Source: Mesorhizobium sp. (GTDB taxonomy: Bacteria; Pseudomonadota; Alphaproteobacteria; Rhizobiales; Rhizobiaceae). Taken from it: 64,000 bases of DNA. The DNA lies in the NCBI RefSeq assembly GCF_016793485.1, contig NZ_JAEULZ010000024.1, positions 1 through 64,000 of the forward strand, in the 5' to 3' direction. How positions within the stretch are numbered: position 1 is the first letter of the stretch; every line of letters begins with the position of its first letter. Below are positions 8,496 to 15,635 of the stretch, in pieces. The position numbers and the translations under genes were made by a program. A model generated the notes under the pieces. The model was not told the origin of the DNA, made no database searches, and worked only from the letters and a program-made list of their open reading frames with translations.

Positions 8496-8517
8496 TCCTG
8501 ACGGGAGGCTGTCAGGA
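8496..8517 (+). terminator. Weak hairpin after the carnitine operon
   Basis: A 7-bp stem (TCCTGAC with GTCAGGA) around an 8-nt loop lies 20 bp after the caiD stop. There is no T run, so this is at best a weak or Rho-assisted terminator. The rest of the 164-bp gap to the MFS gene shows nothing else I can name. Confidence 0.3.
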
Positions 8518-8639
8518 CGATCCCTCAACGGCTTCGCCGATGCGTTGCAGGATGGCGTGAAAAGCGCGATCTGACGTGTCGATGGCCTGTGTCGGTTTTG
8601 CCGGCGCTGGTTCGTCCTATGCGAAGACAGGAGCGAGCC

Positions 8640-10214
8640 ATGGATCATTCTGCAGCCAGCAGCGGAAGCGTTCCGCGCAAGGCGACGCGCCGCGAATGGA
8701 TCGGGCTTGGCGTGATCGCGCTGCCATGCCTGCTCTATTCGATGGATCTCACCGTCCTGAATCTCGCCGTACCGGCGATCATGGCGGACCTGAACCCGAG
8801 TGCAACGCAGCTTCTTTGGATCGTCGACATCTACGGTTTCATGATCGCCGGCATGCTCATCACCATGGGCACACTCGGTGACCGCATCGGCCGGCGGAAG
8901 CTGCTGATGATCGGCGCGTTCGCGTTCGGTCTCGCGTCCATCCTCGCGGCGTTCTCAACGAGCGCGGAAATGCTGATCGTGGCGCGCGCTATCCTCGGAC
9001 TGTCGGCGGCGACACTTGCGCCATCGACGCTCTCCCTGATCTCCAACATGTTTCCAGATCCGAAGGAGCGCACCTTCGCCATTGGCGTCTGGATATCCAG
9101 CTTCTCCGCCGGTGGCGCCATCGGCCCGGTGATCGGCGGCATCCTGCTGACATGGTTCTGGTGGGGCTCGGTGTTCCTGATTGCAGTACCGGTCATGGTG
9201 GTGCTGCTGATCGTAGCGCCTTTCCTGCTGCCCGAATACAGGGACGAGAATGCAGGACGCATTGATCTGGTCAGCGTCGCCCTATCGCTAGCCACGATCT
9301 ACGGCATAAAGCATGCGGCGTCCTACGCGTTTGACGGGGAGGCGGCGATAGCGATCCTCGGCGGCCTTGCCATCGGCTTCGTCTTCGTGCTGAGGCAAAG
9401 CAGGCTCGCCACGCCTTTGATCGACCTCAGCCTGTTCAAGTCGTTAAAGTTCTCGGCGTCGCTCGGCATCAACACGCTCGGCTTCTTCGCGGCTTTCGGC
9501 ATTTTCCTGCTCACGGCGCAGTACCTGCAGCTCGTGCTTGGCCTGTCACCGCTCGCCGCGGGGCTGTGGGGGGCGCCGTCGTCGATAGGCTTCATCGTAG
9601 GCTCGCTGTTGTCGCCCAAACTGCTGGCGGCCATGCGGCCGGGCTACGTCATGGCGGGCGGATACGCACTGACGGCAGTGAGCTTCGTCGTCATGCCGCA
9701 AGCCGCGGCCGCCGGCTCGCTCTACCTGCTGGTTGTGAGCCATCTGCTGATGTCCTTCGGGCTGGCGCCGATCTTCACATTGTCGACCGACCTCATCATC
9801 GGCACCGTGCCGCCTGAGCGCGCCGGTACGGCGGCAGGCCTTTCGGAAACGAGCGCCGAGTTCGGCGGCGCGCTCGGCATCGCGATACTCGGCAGCATCG
9901 TGACCGCGCTCTATGCCGGGAGCATGGTCGCGTTCGACGGTAGCGGGCTGGCCGCCGATGCACTCGCGAACGCGCGGGCGACAATTGGCGGCGCCGTTGC
10001 GGAAGCGGTTGAGGTCGGGGGCGCGACCGGGGAATTGCTGCTCGACGCAGCACGGACGGCCTATGCCGACGCCTTCTACGTCGTGACGCTGGTCTGCGCG
10101 GTGGTGTCGCTGCTGGCGGCGGTCGTTTCGCTGCTCGTCCTGGGGCGCATCAAGCCGGATGCCGGGGACACGAGCGACGCGAAGGAGTGCGGCGCGGAGG
10201 CGATGGCTCCCTGA
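8640..10214 (+). CDS. MFS multidrug efflux transporter, DHA2 (14-TMS) family
   Basis: A 524-residue inner-membrane proton-drug antiporter of the QacA/SmvA/EmrB type. Fourteen hydrophobic segments can be traced. Family motifs are clear: GTLGDRIGRRKLL (motif A, loop 2-3), an Asp in the first segment (YSMDLTVLNLAVPAI, typical of SmvA/QacA) and the GPVIGG antiporter motif C in segment 5. The ATG at 8640 follows an ACAGGAGCGA ribosome site; an earlier in-frame ATG at 8589 lacks one. It stands alone, with no divergent TetR gene, between the carnitine operon and a convergent ureide operon. The substrate cannot be told. Confidence 0.9.
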   Translation: MDHSAASSGSVPRKATRREWIGLGVIALPCLLYSMDLTVLNLAVPAIMADLNPSATQLLWIVDIYGFMIAGMLITMGTLGDRIGRRKLLMIGAFAFGLASILAAFSTSAEMLIVARAILGLSAATLAPSTLSLISNMFPDPKERTFAIGVWISSFSAGGAIGPVIGGILLTWFWWGSVFLIAVPVMVVLLIVAPFLLPEYRDENAGRIDLVSVALSLATIYGIKHAASYAFDGEAAIAILGGLAIGFVFVLRQSRLATPLIDLSLFKSLKFSASLGINTLGFFAAFGIFLLTAQYLQLVLGLSPLAAGLWGAPSSIGFIVGSLLSPKLLAAMRPGYVMAGGYALTAVSFVVMPQAAAAGSLYLLVVSHLLMSFGLAPIFTLSTDLIIGTVPPERAGTAAGLSETSAEFGGALGIAILGSIVTALYAGSMVAFDGSGLAADALANARATIGGAVAEAVEVGGATGELLLDAARTAYADAFYVVTLVCAVVSLLAAVVSLLVLGRIKPDAGDTSDAKECGAEAMAP

Positions 10215-10236
10215 AAAAGCGACGCGACGCCCTGCT

Positions 10237-10845
10237 TCAATTCAGCGGAATGTCGTTGTCAAACTTGCCGGACTGGTAGGTGGACGAGAGGCGGTCGTAG
10301 GTGGCGGCGACGGCATCGATGCGTGCTTCCAGCCGCGCGCGTTCCTTCTCGGGTAGTTCGCGCACGAGTTTGCAGATCGAGCGGCTTTTCCAGTAGGCGT
10401 TCTCGGCGTTGTAGCCGCCCGGCTCCAGCGTGAAGACCTCCTTCAGGATCTTGAGGTCGTGCGGGATGGCGAAGCTGTCGCGCGAATCTTCGTGGCTGAA
10501 GAGATAATAGAAATTGTCGAAGCCGGTCCATGTGATCGCCGACAGGCAGAGCGAGCAGGGCTCATGCGTGGCGAGAAAGAGTGCGTCCTTCGTATCGACG
10601 CGCTCGGCCTTAGGCATCTCGTAGAAGCGTTTCAGGCAATGGACTTCGCCGTGCCAGAGCGGGTTTTCGATCTCGTTGTTGGTTTCCGCGATGACGAGCG
10701 AACGATCGCCCTTGCGCAGGATCGCCGCGCCGAACAGCTTGTTGCCTTTCGCCACGCCTTCGGCCGTCTTCGGTACGATGTCCTCTTCGATCACGTCGAG
10801 CAGGCGGTCGATCAGCGAAATGTCTGTGTCGGTGTTTCGGGTCAC
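10237..10845 (-). CDS. Cytidine/deoxycytidylate-deaminase-fold nucleobase/nucleoside deaminase
   Basis: A 202-residue zinc deaminase. The zinc and proton-shuttle motifs are intact: HGE (residues 65-67) and PCSLC (96-100). It starts with GTG, overlapping the ureidoglycolate lyase stop codon (GTGA), and is last in the operon with puuE-uraD, allE and allA. A role in purine or ureide salvage is therefore likely, perhaps deamination of a purine base, but the substrate is unknown. The amidohydrolase-type guanine deaminase at 21803 already covers guanine, so this enzyme may act on something else. Its tail after residue 110 is longer than in short GuaD/TadA proteins. Confidence 0.82.
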   Translation of the reverse strand: MTRNTDTDISLIDRLLDVIEEDIVPKTAEGVAKGNKLFGAAILRKGDRSLVIAETNNEIENPLWHGEVHCLKRFYEMPKAERVDTKDALFLATHEPCSLCLSAITWTGFDNFYYLFSHEDSRDSFAIPHDLKILKEVFTLEPGGYNAENAYWKSRSICKLVRELPEKERARLEARIDAVAATYDRLSSTYQSGKFDNDIPLN

Positions 10846-11336
10846 GGCAGGTCGATCTTGTAGGGTTCGGGGAAGAAGAACTCTTCCAGATTGTTGCCGG
10901 CGCCGCCACGGTCGACGACAAGGAAATCCTGCGGCTCGCCGATCGGCGTCAGCACGCCGTGCCAGAGGTTACGGGGATAGTTTACGCCCTGTCCGGATTC
11001 GGTAAGGAAGGCGTGCGGTTCGCCGGGTTCGCCGTTTTCGTCAGGGCATACGACAACCAGAAAGGGACGCGGCGAGAGCGGCATGAAGGCCTGGCTGCCG
11101 AACGGGTGGCGCTCGACGATGGTGAGCTTCAGGGGAAATGTGTAGGGCGTGCCCTTGAAGATGGAGATGATGACGTGCCCGCCCGGGCCCGTCGCTTCCG
11201 GCCTGGCGAGGGCATGGTAGCGCTCGCACTTGCCGCCGTTGATCGCGTAGTGGCCGTCGCCGCCAGTGTCGAGTACGTCGCCGAACGGAGCGAAGTTCTC
11301 GCGGGTGAGGCGACGGGCGACGATAGTCCGCGTCAC
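10842..11336 (-). CDS. allA: Ureidoglycolate lyase
   Basis: A 164-residue cupin-like enzyme that releases glyoxylate and urea from (S)-ureidoglycolate, the last ureide step. Typical AllA wording is present: the N-terminal LTRENFAPFGDVLD, GGKCERYHALA, the VERHPFGSQAFMPL active-site strand and the NYPRNLWHGVL segment. Translation appears to start at GTG (11336), overlapping the allE stop as GTGA; no ATG upstream fits. Its own stop overlaps the deaminase start in the same way, so the three genes are likely translationally coupled. Confidence 0.92.
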   Translation of the reverse strand: MTRTIVARRLTRENFAPFGDVLDTGGDGHYAINGGKCERYHALARPEATGPGGHVIISIFKGTPYTFPLKLTIVERHPFGSQAFMPLSPRPFLVVVCPDENGEPGEPHAFLTESGQGVNYPRNLWHGVLTPIGEPQDFLVVDRGGAGNNLEEFFFPEPYKIDLP

Positions 11337-12166
11337 CGCCCGAAACCGCCAAGCTTGGCGTGGCGGTTCACGTCCTTGTAGAGCAGGTAGCGGAAGCGTC
11401 CGGGACCGCCGGCGTAACAGGCCTGCGGGCAGAAGGCGCGCAGCCACATGAAGTCGCCGGCCTCGACCTCGACCCAGTCCTGGTTGAGGCGATAGACGCC
11501 CTTGCCTTCCAGCACATAGAGCCCGTGCTCCATGACATGCGTTTCGGCGAACGGGATCAATCCGCCCGGCTCGAAGGTGACGATGTTGACGTGCATGTCG
11601 TGGCGCAGGTCTTCGGGGTCGACGAAACGGGTCGTTGCCCAGCGGCCGGCCGTACCCGGCATGGAGAGCGGTACGATGTCCTGCTCGTTGTGGAAGATGG
11701 GTTCGGGCACGTCGATGCCGTCGACGCGCTCGTAGAGTTTGCGGATCCAGTGAAAGCGCGCCGGGGCTTTTCCCTTGTTGACGATGGTCCAGCTGCTCGA
11801 TGGCGGCAAGTAGGCATAGCCGCCTTTGAGCAGGCGATGGCTCTTCCTGTCGAGCTTTACAGTGACCTCGCCTTCCATGACGAAGAGCACGCCTTCGGCC
11901 CCGGCCTCCGGCTCCGGCCGCACGCTGCCGCCGCCGGGTTGCACCTCCATGATGTATTGCGAGAAGGTCTCGGTGAAGCCGGAAAGCGGGCGCGCGATGA
12001 TCCAGGCGCGGGTCTTGTCCCAGAAGGGCAGGTAGGACGTGACGATGTCCTGCATCACGCCCTTGGGGATGAAGACATAGGCTTCGGTGAAGACGGCGCG
12101 ACCGGTCAGAAGATCGGTCTGCGGCGGGTGGCCGCCTCTTGGGGCGACATATTGCGGGCCAGCCAT
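11333..12166 (-). CDS. allE: (S)-ureidoglycine aminohydrolase
   Basis: A 277-residue bicupin that converts (S)-ureidoglycine, made from allantoate, to (S)-ureidoglycolate and ammonia; Mn2+ enzyme of the cytoplasm. Two cupin domains are seen, the first around FSQYIMEVQPGGGS and GVLFVMEGEVTV, the second around NIVTFEPGGLIPFAETHVMEHGLYVLEGKGVY, where the metal-binding Glu/His/Gln pattern of UGHY enzymes lies. The ATG follows a GAGGAG site and is 9 bp after the puuE-uraD gene. Allantoate amidohydrolase, needed to make the substrate, is not in the window. Confidence 0.92.
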   Translation of the reverse strand: MAGPQYVAPRGGHPPQTDLLTGRAVFTEAYVFIPKGVMQDIVTSYLPFWDKTRAWIIARPLSGFTETFSQYIMEVQPGGGSVRPEPEAGAEGVLFVMEGEVTVKLDRKSHRLLKGGYAYLPPSSSWTIVNKGKAPARFHWIRKLYERVDGIDVPEPIFHNEQDIVPLSMPGTAGRWATTRFVDPEDLRHDMHVNIVTFEPGGLIPFAETHVMEHGLYVLEGKGVYRLNQDWVEVEAGDFMWLRAFCPQACYAGGPGRFRYLLYKDVNRHAKLGGFGR

Positions 12167-12175
12167 GGAACTCCT

Positions 12176-13612
12176 CTATTCCGGCAGGATTTCTCGCAGG
12201 CGCAGAAGAGCGATGCGCTCCACCTGCCTGCATGCGGTGTCGAATTCGGTGGTGCGATCGTTGCCGATACGGGTCTCGAAGGCGGCGAGAATCTCGTCCT
12301 TGGTCTTGCCCTTCACCGCGATGATGAAGGGGAAGCCGAAGGTCGAGACGTAAGCCGAATTGAGCTTCGAGAACAGTTCGCGTTCGGCGTCGGTCAGGGC
12401 GTCGAGGCCGGCGGAGGCCTGCTCTTTTTCAGACTCTGGCGTTAGCCGTTTTGCAGCAGCCAGCTTGCCGGCGAGGTCCGGGTGGGCGTTGAGGACGCCG
12501 AGCCTCTCCTTGTCGGAGGCGGCGCGGAAGACCCGGCAGAGCGCGTTGTGCAGGCCGCCGGCGGAATTGTGGGCGGGGCCAAGTTCGAGTTCGTAGGCGC
12601 GCTCGGCGATCCAGGGCGAATGCTCGAAGATGCCGCCGAAGAGCCCAATGAATGCATCGCGATCCATCTTAGACGGACACACCGCCGGGAGGCGGAACGG
12701 GTGCGTATCCTTCCAGTGCTGCGCGATGTCGATGCGGCGCGCCAGCCAGACGCGCTCGTGGCCCTTCACATAGTCGATGAAGCGCTGGAGAGACGCGGCG
12801 CGGCCGGGACGGCCGACCAGCCGGCAATGCAGGCCGATGTTCATCATGCGCGGCCTGCCCGCCTTGCCTTCCGCATAGAGCGTGTCGAAGCTGTCCTTCA
12901 GGTAGGCGAAGAACTGGTCGCCAGAATTGAAGCCCTGCGGGGTCGCGAAACGCATGTCGTTGGCGTCGAGCGTGTAGGGTATGATGAGCTGCGGCGGGAT
13001 GGTGTTGCCGTGGCCGTCATGGTCCAGCCAGTAGGGCAGTTCGTCGTCATAGGTGTCGGACACGTATTCGAAGCCGCCTTCGGCCGCGGCCAGCGCGACG
13101 GTGTTGACGGAGGTGCGGCCCGTATACCAGCCGGTCGGCCGCGTGCCGGTGACTTCGCGGTGCAGCTTGATCGCCTGCGCCATGTCGCGGCGTTCGTCCT
13201 CGGGAGAATAATCGCGGTAGTCGATCCATTTCAGCCCATGGCTGGCCATTTCCCAGCCGGCTTCCTGCATCGCCGCGACCTGATCGGGCGAGCGGGCCAG
13301 CGCGGTCGCCACGCCGTAGCAGGTGACAGGCACGCCAGCCTCGGTGAACATGCGATGCAACCGCCAGAAACCTGCGCGCGCGCCGTATTCGTAGATCGAC
13401 TCCATGTTCCAGTGGCGCATGCCCGGCCAAGGGGCCGCGCCGACGATCTCGGACAGGAATGCTTCGGAGGCCGCGTCGCCATGCAGGACGTCGTTCTCGC
13501 CGCCTTCCTCGTAGTTGACGACAAACTGGACGGCCACAAAGGCTCCGCCCGGCCATTTGGGGTCGGGGGGATTGCGGCCGTAGCCCCGCATGTCTCTGAC
13601 GTAACGCACCAT
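12176..13612 (-). CDS. puuE-uraD: Allantoinase (PuuE type) fused to OHCU decarboxylase (UraD)
   Basis: A 478-residue bifunctional enzyme. Residues about 1-310 are a polysaccharide-deacetylase-like, metal-independent allantoinase (MRGYGRNPPDPKWPGGAFVAVQFVVNYEEGGEN split over the start, then HWNMESIYEYGARAG, WEMASHGLKWIDY, FNSGDQFF). Residues about 318-478 are the helical 2-oxo-4-hydroxy-4-carboxy-5-ureidoimidazoline decarboxylase, with FGGIFEHSPWIAERA, the catalytic-type stretch LGVLNAHPDLAGKLA and FGFPFIIAVKG. The decarboxylase makes (S)-allantoin, which the N-terminal half then opens, so two consecutive steps are joined. It is first of the operon; the ribosome site GGAGGA abuts the ATG. Confidence 0.92.
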   Translation of the reverse strand: MVRYVRDMRGYGRNPPDPKWPGGAFVAVQFVVNYEEGGENDVLHGDAASEAFLSEIVGAAPWPGMRHWNMESIYEYGARAGFWRLHRMFTEAGVPVTCYGVATALARSPDQVAAMQEAGWEMASHGLKWIDYRDYSPEDERRDMAQAIKLHREVTGTRPTGWYTGRTSVNTVALAAAEGGFEYVSDTYDDELPYWLDHDGHGNTIPPQLIIPYTLDANDMRFATPQGFNSGDQFFAYLKDSFDTLYAEGKAGRPRMMNIGLHCRLVGRPGRAASLQRFIDYVKGHERVWLARRIDIAQHWKDTHPFRLPAVCPSKMDRDAFIGLFGGIFEHSPWIAERAYELELGPAHNSAGGLHNALCRVFRAASDKERLGVLNAHPDLAGKLAAAKRLTPESEKEQASAGLDALTDAERELFSKLNSAYVSTFGFPFIIAVKGKTKDEILAAFETRIGNDRTTEFDTACRQVERIALLRLREILPE

Positions 13613-13785
13613 TCCTCCGGGCCGAAGCGGCCTTCCGCTTTACTTTCAGGATAGACAAAGGATGTCGGAGGCATTCCCCCGAAAAAAATTGAAAGTCTTT
13701 TTGTGGCCTTTCGCTTCACCGTTGGGATAGCATGGCCTTTAATGTCGGAAAACCATACGCTTATCCTCGCAGGAAGGAGGCGCCG
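13613..13785. promoter_or_regulatory. Divergent promoter region between puuE-uraD and uraH
   Basis: The 173-bp gap separates the two purine-catabolic transcription units. It holds an A-tract followed by TTGAAAGTC (13689-13697). The same nine bases follow a T-tract at 20509-20517, upstream of the urate hydroxylase gene, so this could be a shared regulator contact. No confident -35/-10 pair can be assigned. Confidence 0.25.
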
Positions 13786-14151
13786 ATGGCGAAAGCCGAA
13801 AGCGGTAGCCTGACAACCCACGTTCTCGATACGGCGACCGGCTTGCCGGCGGCGGGGTTGAAGATCGCGCTTTATCGCGTCAGCGGCAATTCGCATCGCA
13901 AGGTCAAGGATGTCGTCACCAATGATGACGGCCGCTGCGATGCGCCGCTGCTTGCAGGAAAGGACTTCAAGACCGGCACCTACGAGCTGATCTTTTTCGC
14001 AGGCGATTATCTCCGCGCGTCCGGCGTGAAACTTCCTGAAGCACCGTTCCTCGACCAGATTCCGATCCGCTTCGGCATGGCGGAGGAGACGCACTATCAC
14101 GTGCCACTGCTGCTCTCGCCCTACGGCTACTCCACCTATAGGGGCAGTTGA
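13786..14151 (+). CDS. uraH: 5-hydroxyisourate hydrolase
   Basis: A 121-residue transthyretin-related enzyme that hydrolyses 5-hydroxyisourate, the product of urate oxidation, to OHCU. Signature elements: [17 protein letters not shown] near the N-terminus with the active-site His, an internal Arg region, and the C-terminal YRGS tetrapeptide diagnostic of the family. The ATG is chosen because AGGAAGGAGG sits 5 bases upstream; an in-frame ATG 54 bp earlier would add an unconserved leader. The stop is 2 bp before the xanthine dehydrogenase small-subunit ATG, so uraH-xdhABC form one unit. Confidence 0.95.
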   Translation: MAKAESGSLTTHVLDTATGLPAAGLKIALYRVSGNSHRKVKDVVTNDDGRCDAPLLAGKDFKTGTYELIFFAGDYLRASGVKLPEAPFLDQIPIRFGMAEETHYHVPLLLSPYGYSTYRGS

Positions 14152-14153
14152 CC

Positions 14154-15635
14154 ATGGCGAAGGTGAAAGTCCGCTCCGAACTGCGCTTCCTGCTTAACGG
14201 CGAGGCGGTTTCGCTCGCCGATGTTGGTCCGGACGAAACGTTGCTCGACTATCTGAGGCTTCGTCGGTCGTTGCGCGGCACCAAGGAGGGGTGTGCGGAA
14301 GGCGATTGCGGCGCCTGCACGGTTCTGGTCGGCAAGCTTGCCGAGGGGAAACTCGTCTATGAGAGCGTCAACGCCTGCATTCGCTTCGTGGGCTCGCTCG
14401 ATGGCTGCCACGTCGTGACGGTGGAGCATCTTCGCGGCGAGGGTGGCAGGCTGCACCCCGTGCAGCAGGCAATGGTCGACTTCGACGGCTCGCAGTGCGG
14501 TTTCTGCACGCCGGGCTTCGTCATGTCACTCTATGCGCTCTGGATGCGCGTGCCCGATCCTTCCGTCGCTGCGATCGAAAAGGCACTGCAGGGAAACCTC
14601 TGCCGCTGCACGGGCTACGAGGCGATCGTGCGCGCGGCACGCGCCATTTCCACATACGGACAGGTCGCGAAGGACCCGCTGGCGGCCGAGCGCAAGAGTG
14701 TCGCCAAGGCGCTCGCTGAAATGCGCGATGGCTCGCGCGTCGAGATCGGCGAGGACAAGCGACGCCTGATCGTGCCGGCGTCCGCGGACGATTTTGCCAA
14801 GGTGCTGGAGAAAGAGCCGGCTGCGACGGTGGTTGCCGGCTCGACCGACGTCGGCCTTTGGGTGACCAAGCAGATGCGCGACATCTCGCCGGTGGTATTC
14901 ATCGGCGGCATCGAGGATTTGCAGACAGTATCCGAGGAGAAGGGCGTCATCACCATTGGTGCGGGTGTGACCTATTCGGAGGCTTTCACGCTGCTGGCGA
15001 AGCGGATCCCGGCGCTCGGTCGGCTGATCGACCGCATCGGCGGCGAGCAGGTGCGCAACATGGGCACGATCGGCGGAAACATCGCCAACGGCTCGCCGAT
15101 CGGCGACACGCCGCCGCCGCTGATCGCGCTCGGCGCGACGCTGACGCTTCGCCGTGGAAAGAAGCGCCGGACGATCCCGCTGGAAAGCTTCTTCATCGCT
15201 TATGGAAAGCAGGACAGGAAGCCGGGCGAGTTCGTCGAGGCGGTGCATATTCCGGTTCCGGCCAAGGGCACGCACTTCGCCATCCACAAGATCAGCAAGC
15301 GGCGGGAAGAGGACATCACCGCTACGCTGGGCGCGTTCCATCTGACGCTGGCGAAGGACGGAAGCGTAAAAGCGATCCGCATCGCCTATGGCGGCATGGC
15401 GGCGACGCCGAAGCGAGCGGTTGCGGTCGAGGCGGCATTGCTTGGAAAACCCTGGACAGAAGCGAACATCGAAGCCGCACTGCCTGCATACGACCAGGAT
15501 TTTACGCCGCTGACGGACATGCGGGCGACGGCGGCCTATCGTTCGCTTGTGGCAAAGAACCTGCTGATGCGTTTCTATCTGGAAACGACAGGCACGAAGG
15601 CCCCCATCACGGTTTCCCGGCAGGAGGCTGCGTGA
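14154..15635 (+). CDS. xdhA: Xanthine dehydrogenase, small (FeS/FAD) subunit
   Basis: A 493-residue subunit that carries electrons from the molybdenum site to NAD. The N-terminal plant-type [2Fe-2S] domain has CAEGDCGACTVL, a second helical [2Fe-2S] domain has CGFCTPGF and CRCTGY, and from about residue 200 there is an FAD-binding domain (VVAGSTDVGLWVTKQ, GGEQVRNMGTIGGNIANGSP) plus the C-terminal CO-dehydrogenase flavoprotein domain. A TTG two codons earlier overlaps the uraH stop; the ATG is preferred. Its TGA overlaps the xdhB ATG. Confidence 0.96.
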   Translation: MAKVKVRSELRFLLNGEAVSLADVGPDETLLDYLRLRRSLRGTKEGCAEGDCGACTVLVGKLAEGKLVYESVNACIRFVGSLDGCHVVTVEHLRGEGGRLHPVQQAMVDFDGSQCGFCTPGFVMSLYALWMRVPDPSVAAIEKALQGNLCRCTGYEAIVRAARAISTYGQVAKDPLAAERKSVAKALAEMRDGSRVEIGEDKRRLIVPASADDFAKVLEKEPAATVVAGSTDVGLWVTKQMRDISPVVFIGGIEDLQTVSEEKGVITIGAGVTYSEAFTLLAKRIPALGRLIDRIGGEQVRNMGTIGGNIANGSPIGDTPPPLIALGATLTLRRGKKRRTIPLESFFIAYGKQDRKPGEFVEAVHIPVPAKGTHFAIHKISKRREEDITATLGAFHLTLAKDGSVKAIRIAYGGMAATPKRAVAVEAALLGKPWTEANIEAALPAYDQDFTPLTDMRATAAYRSLVAKNLLMRFYLETTGTKAPITVSRQEAA

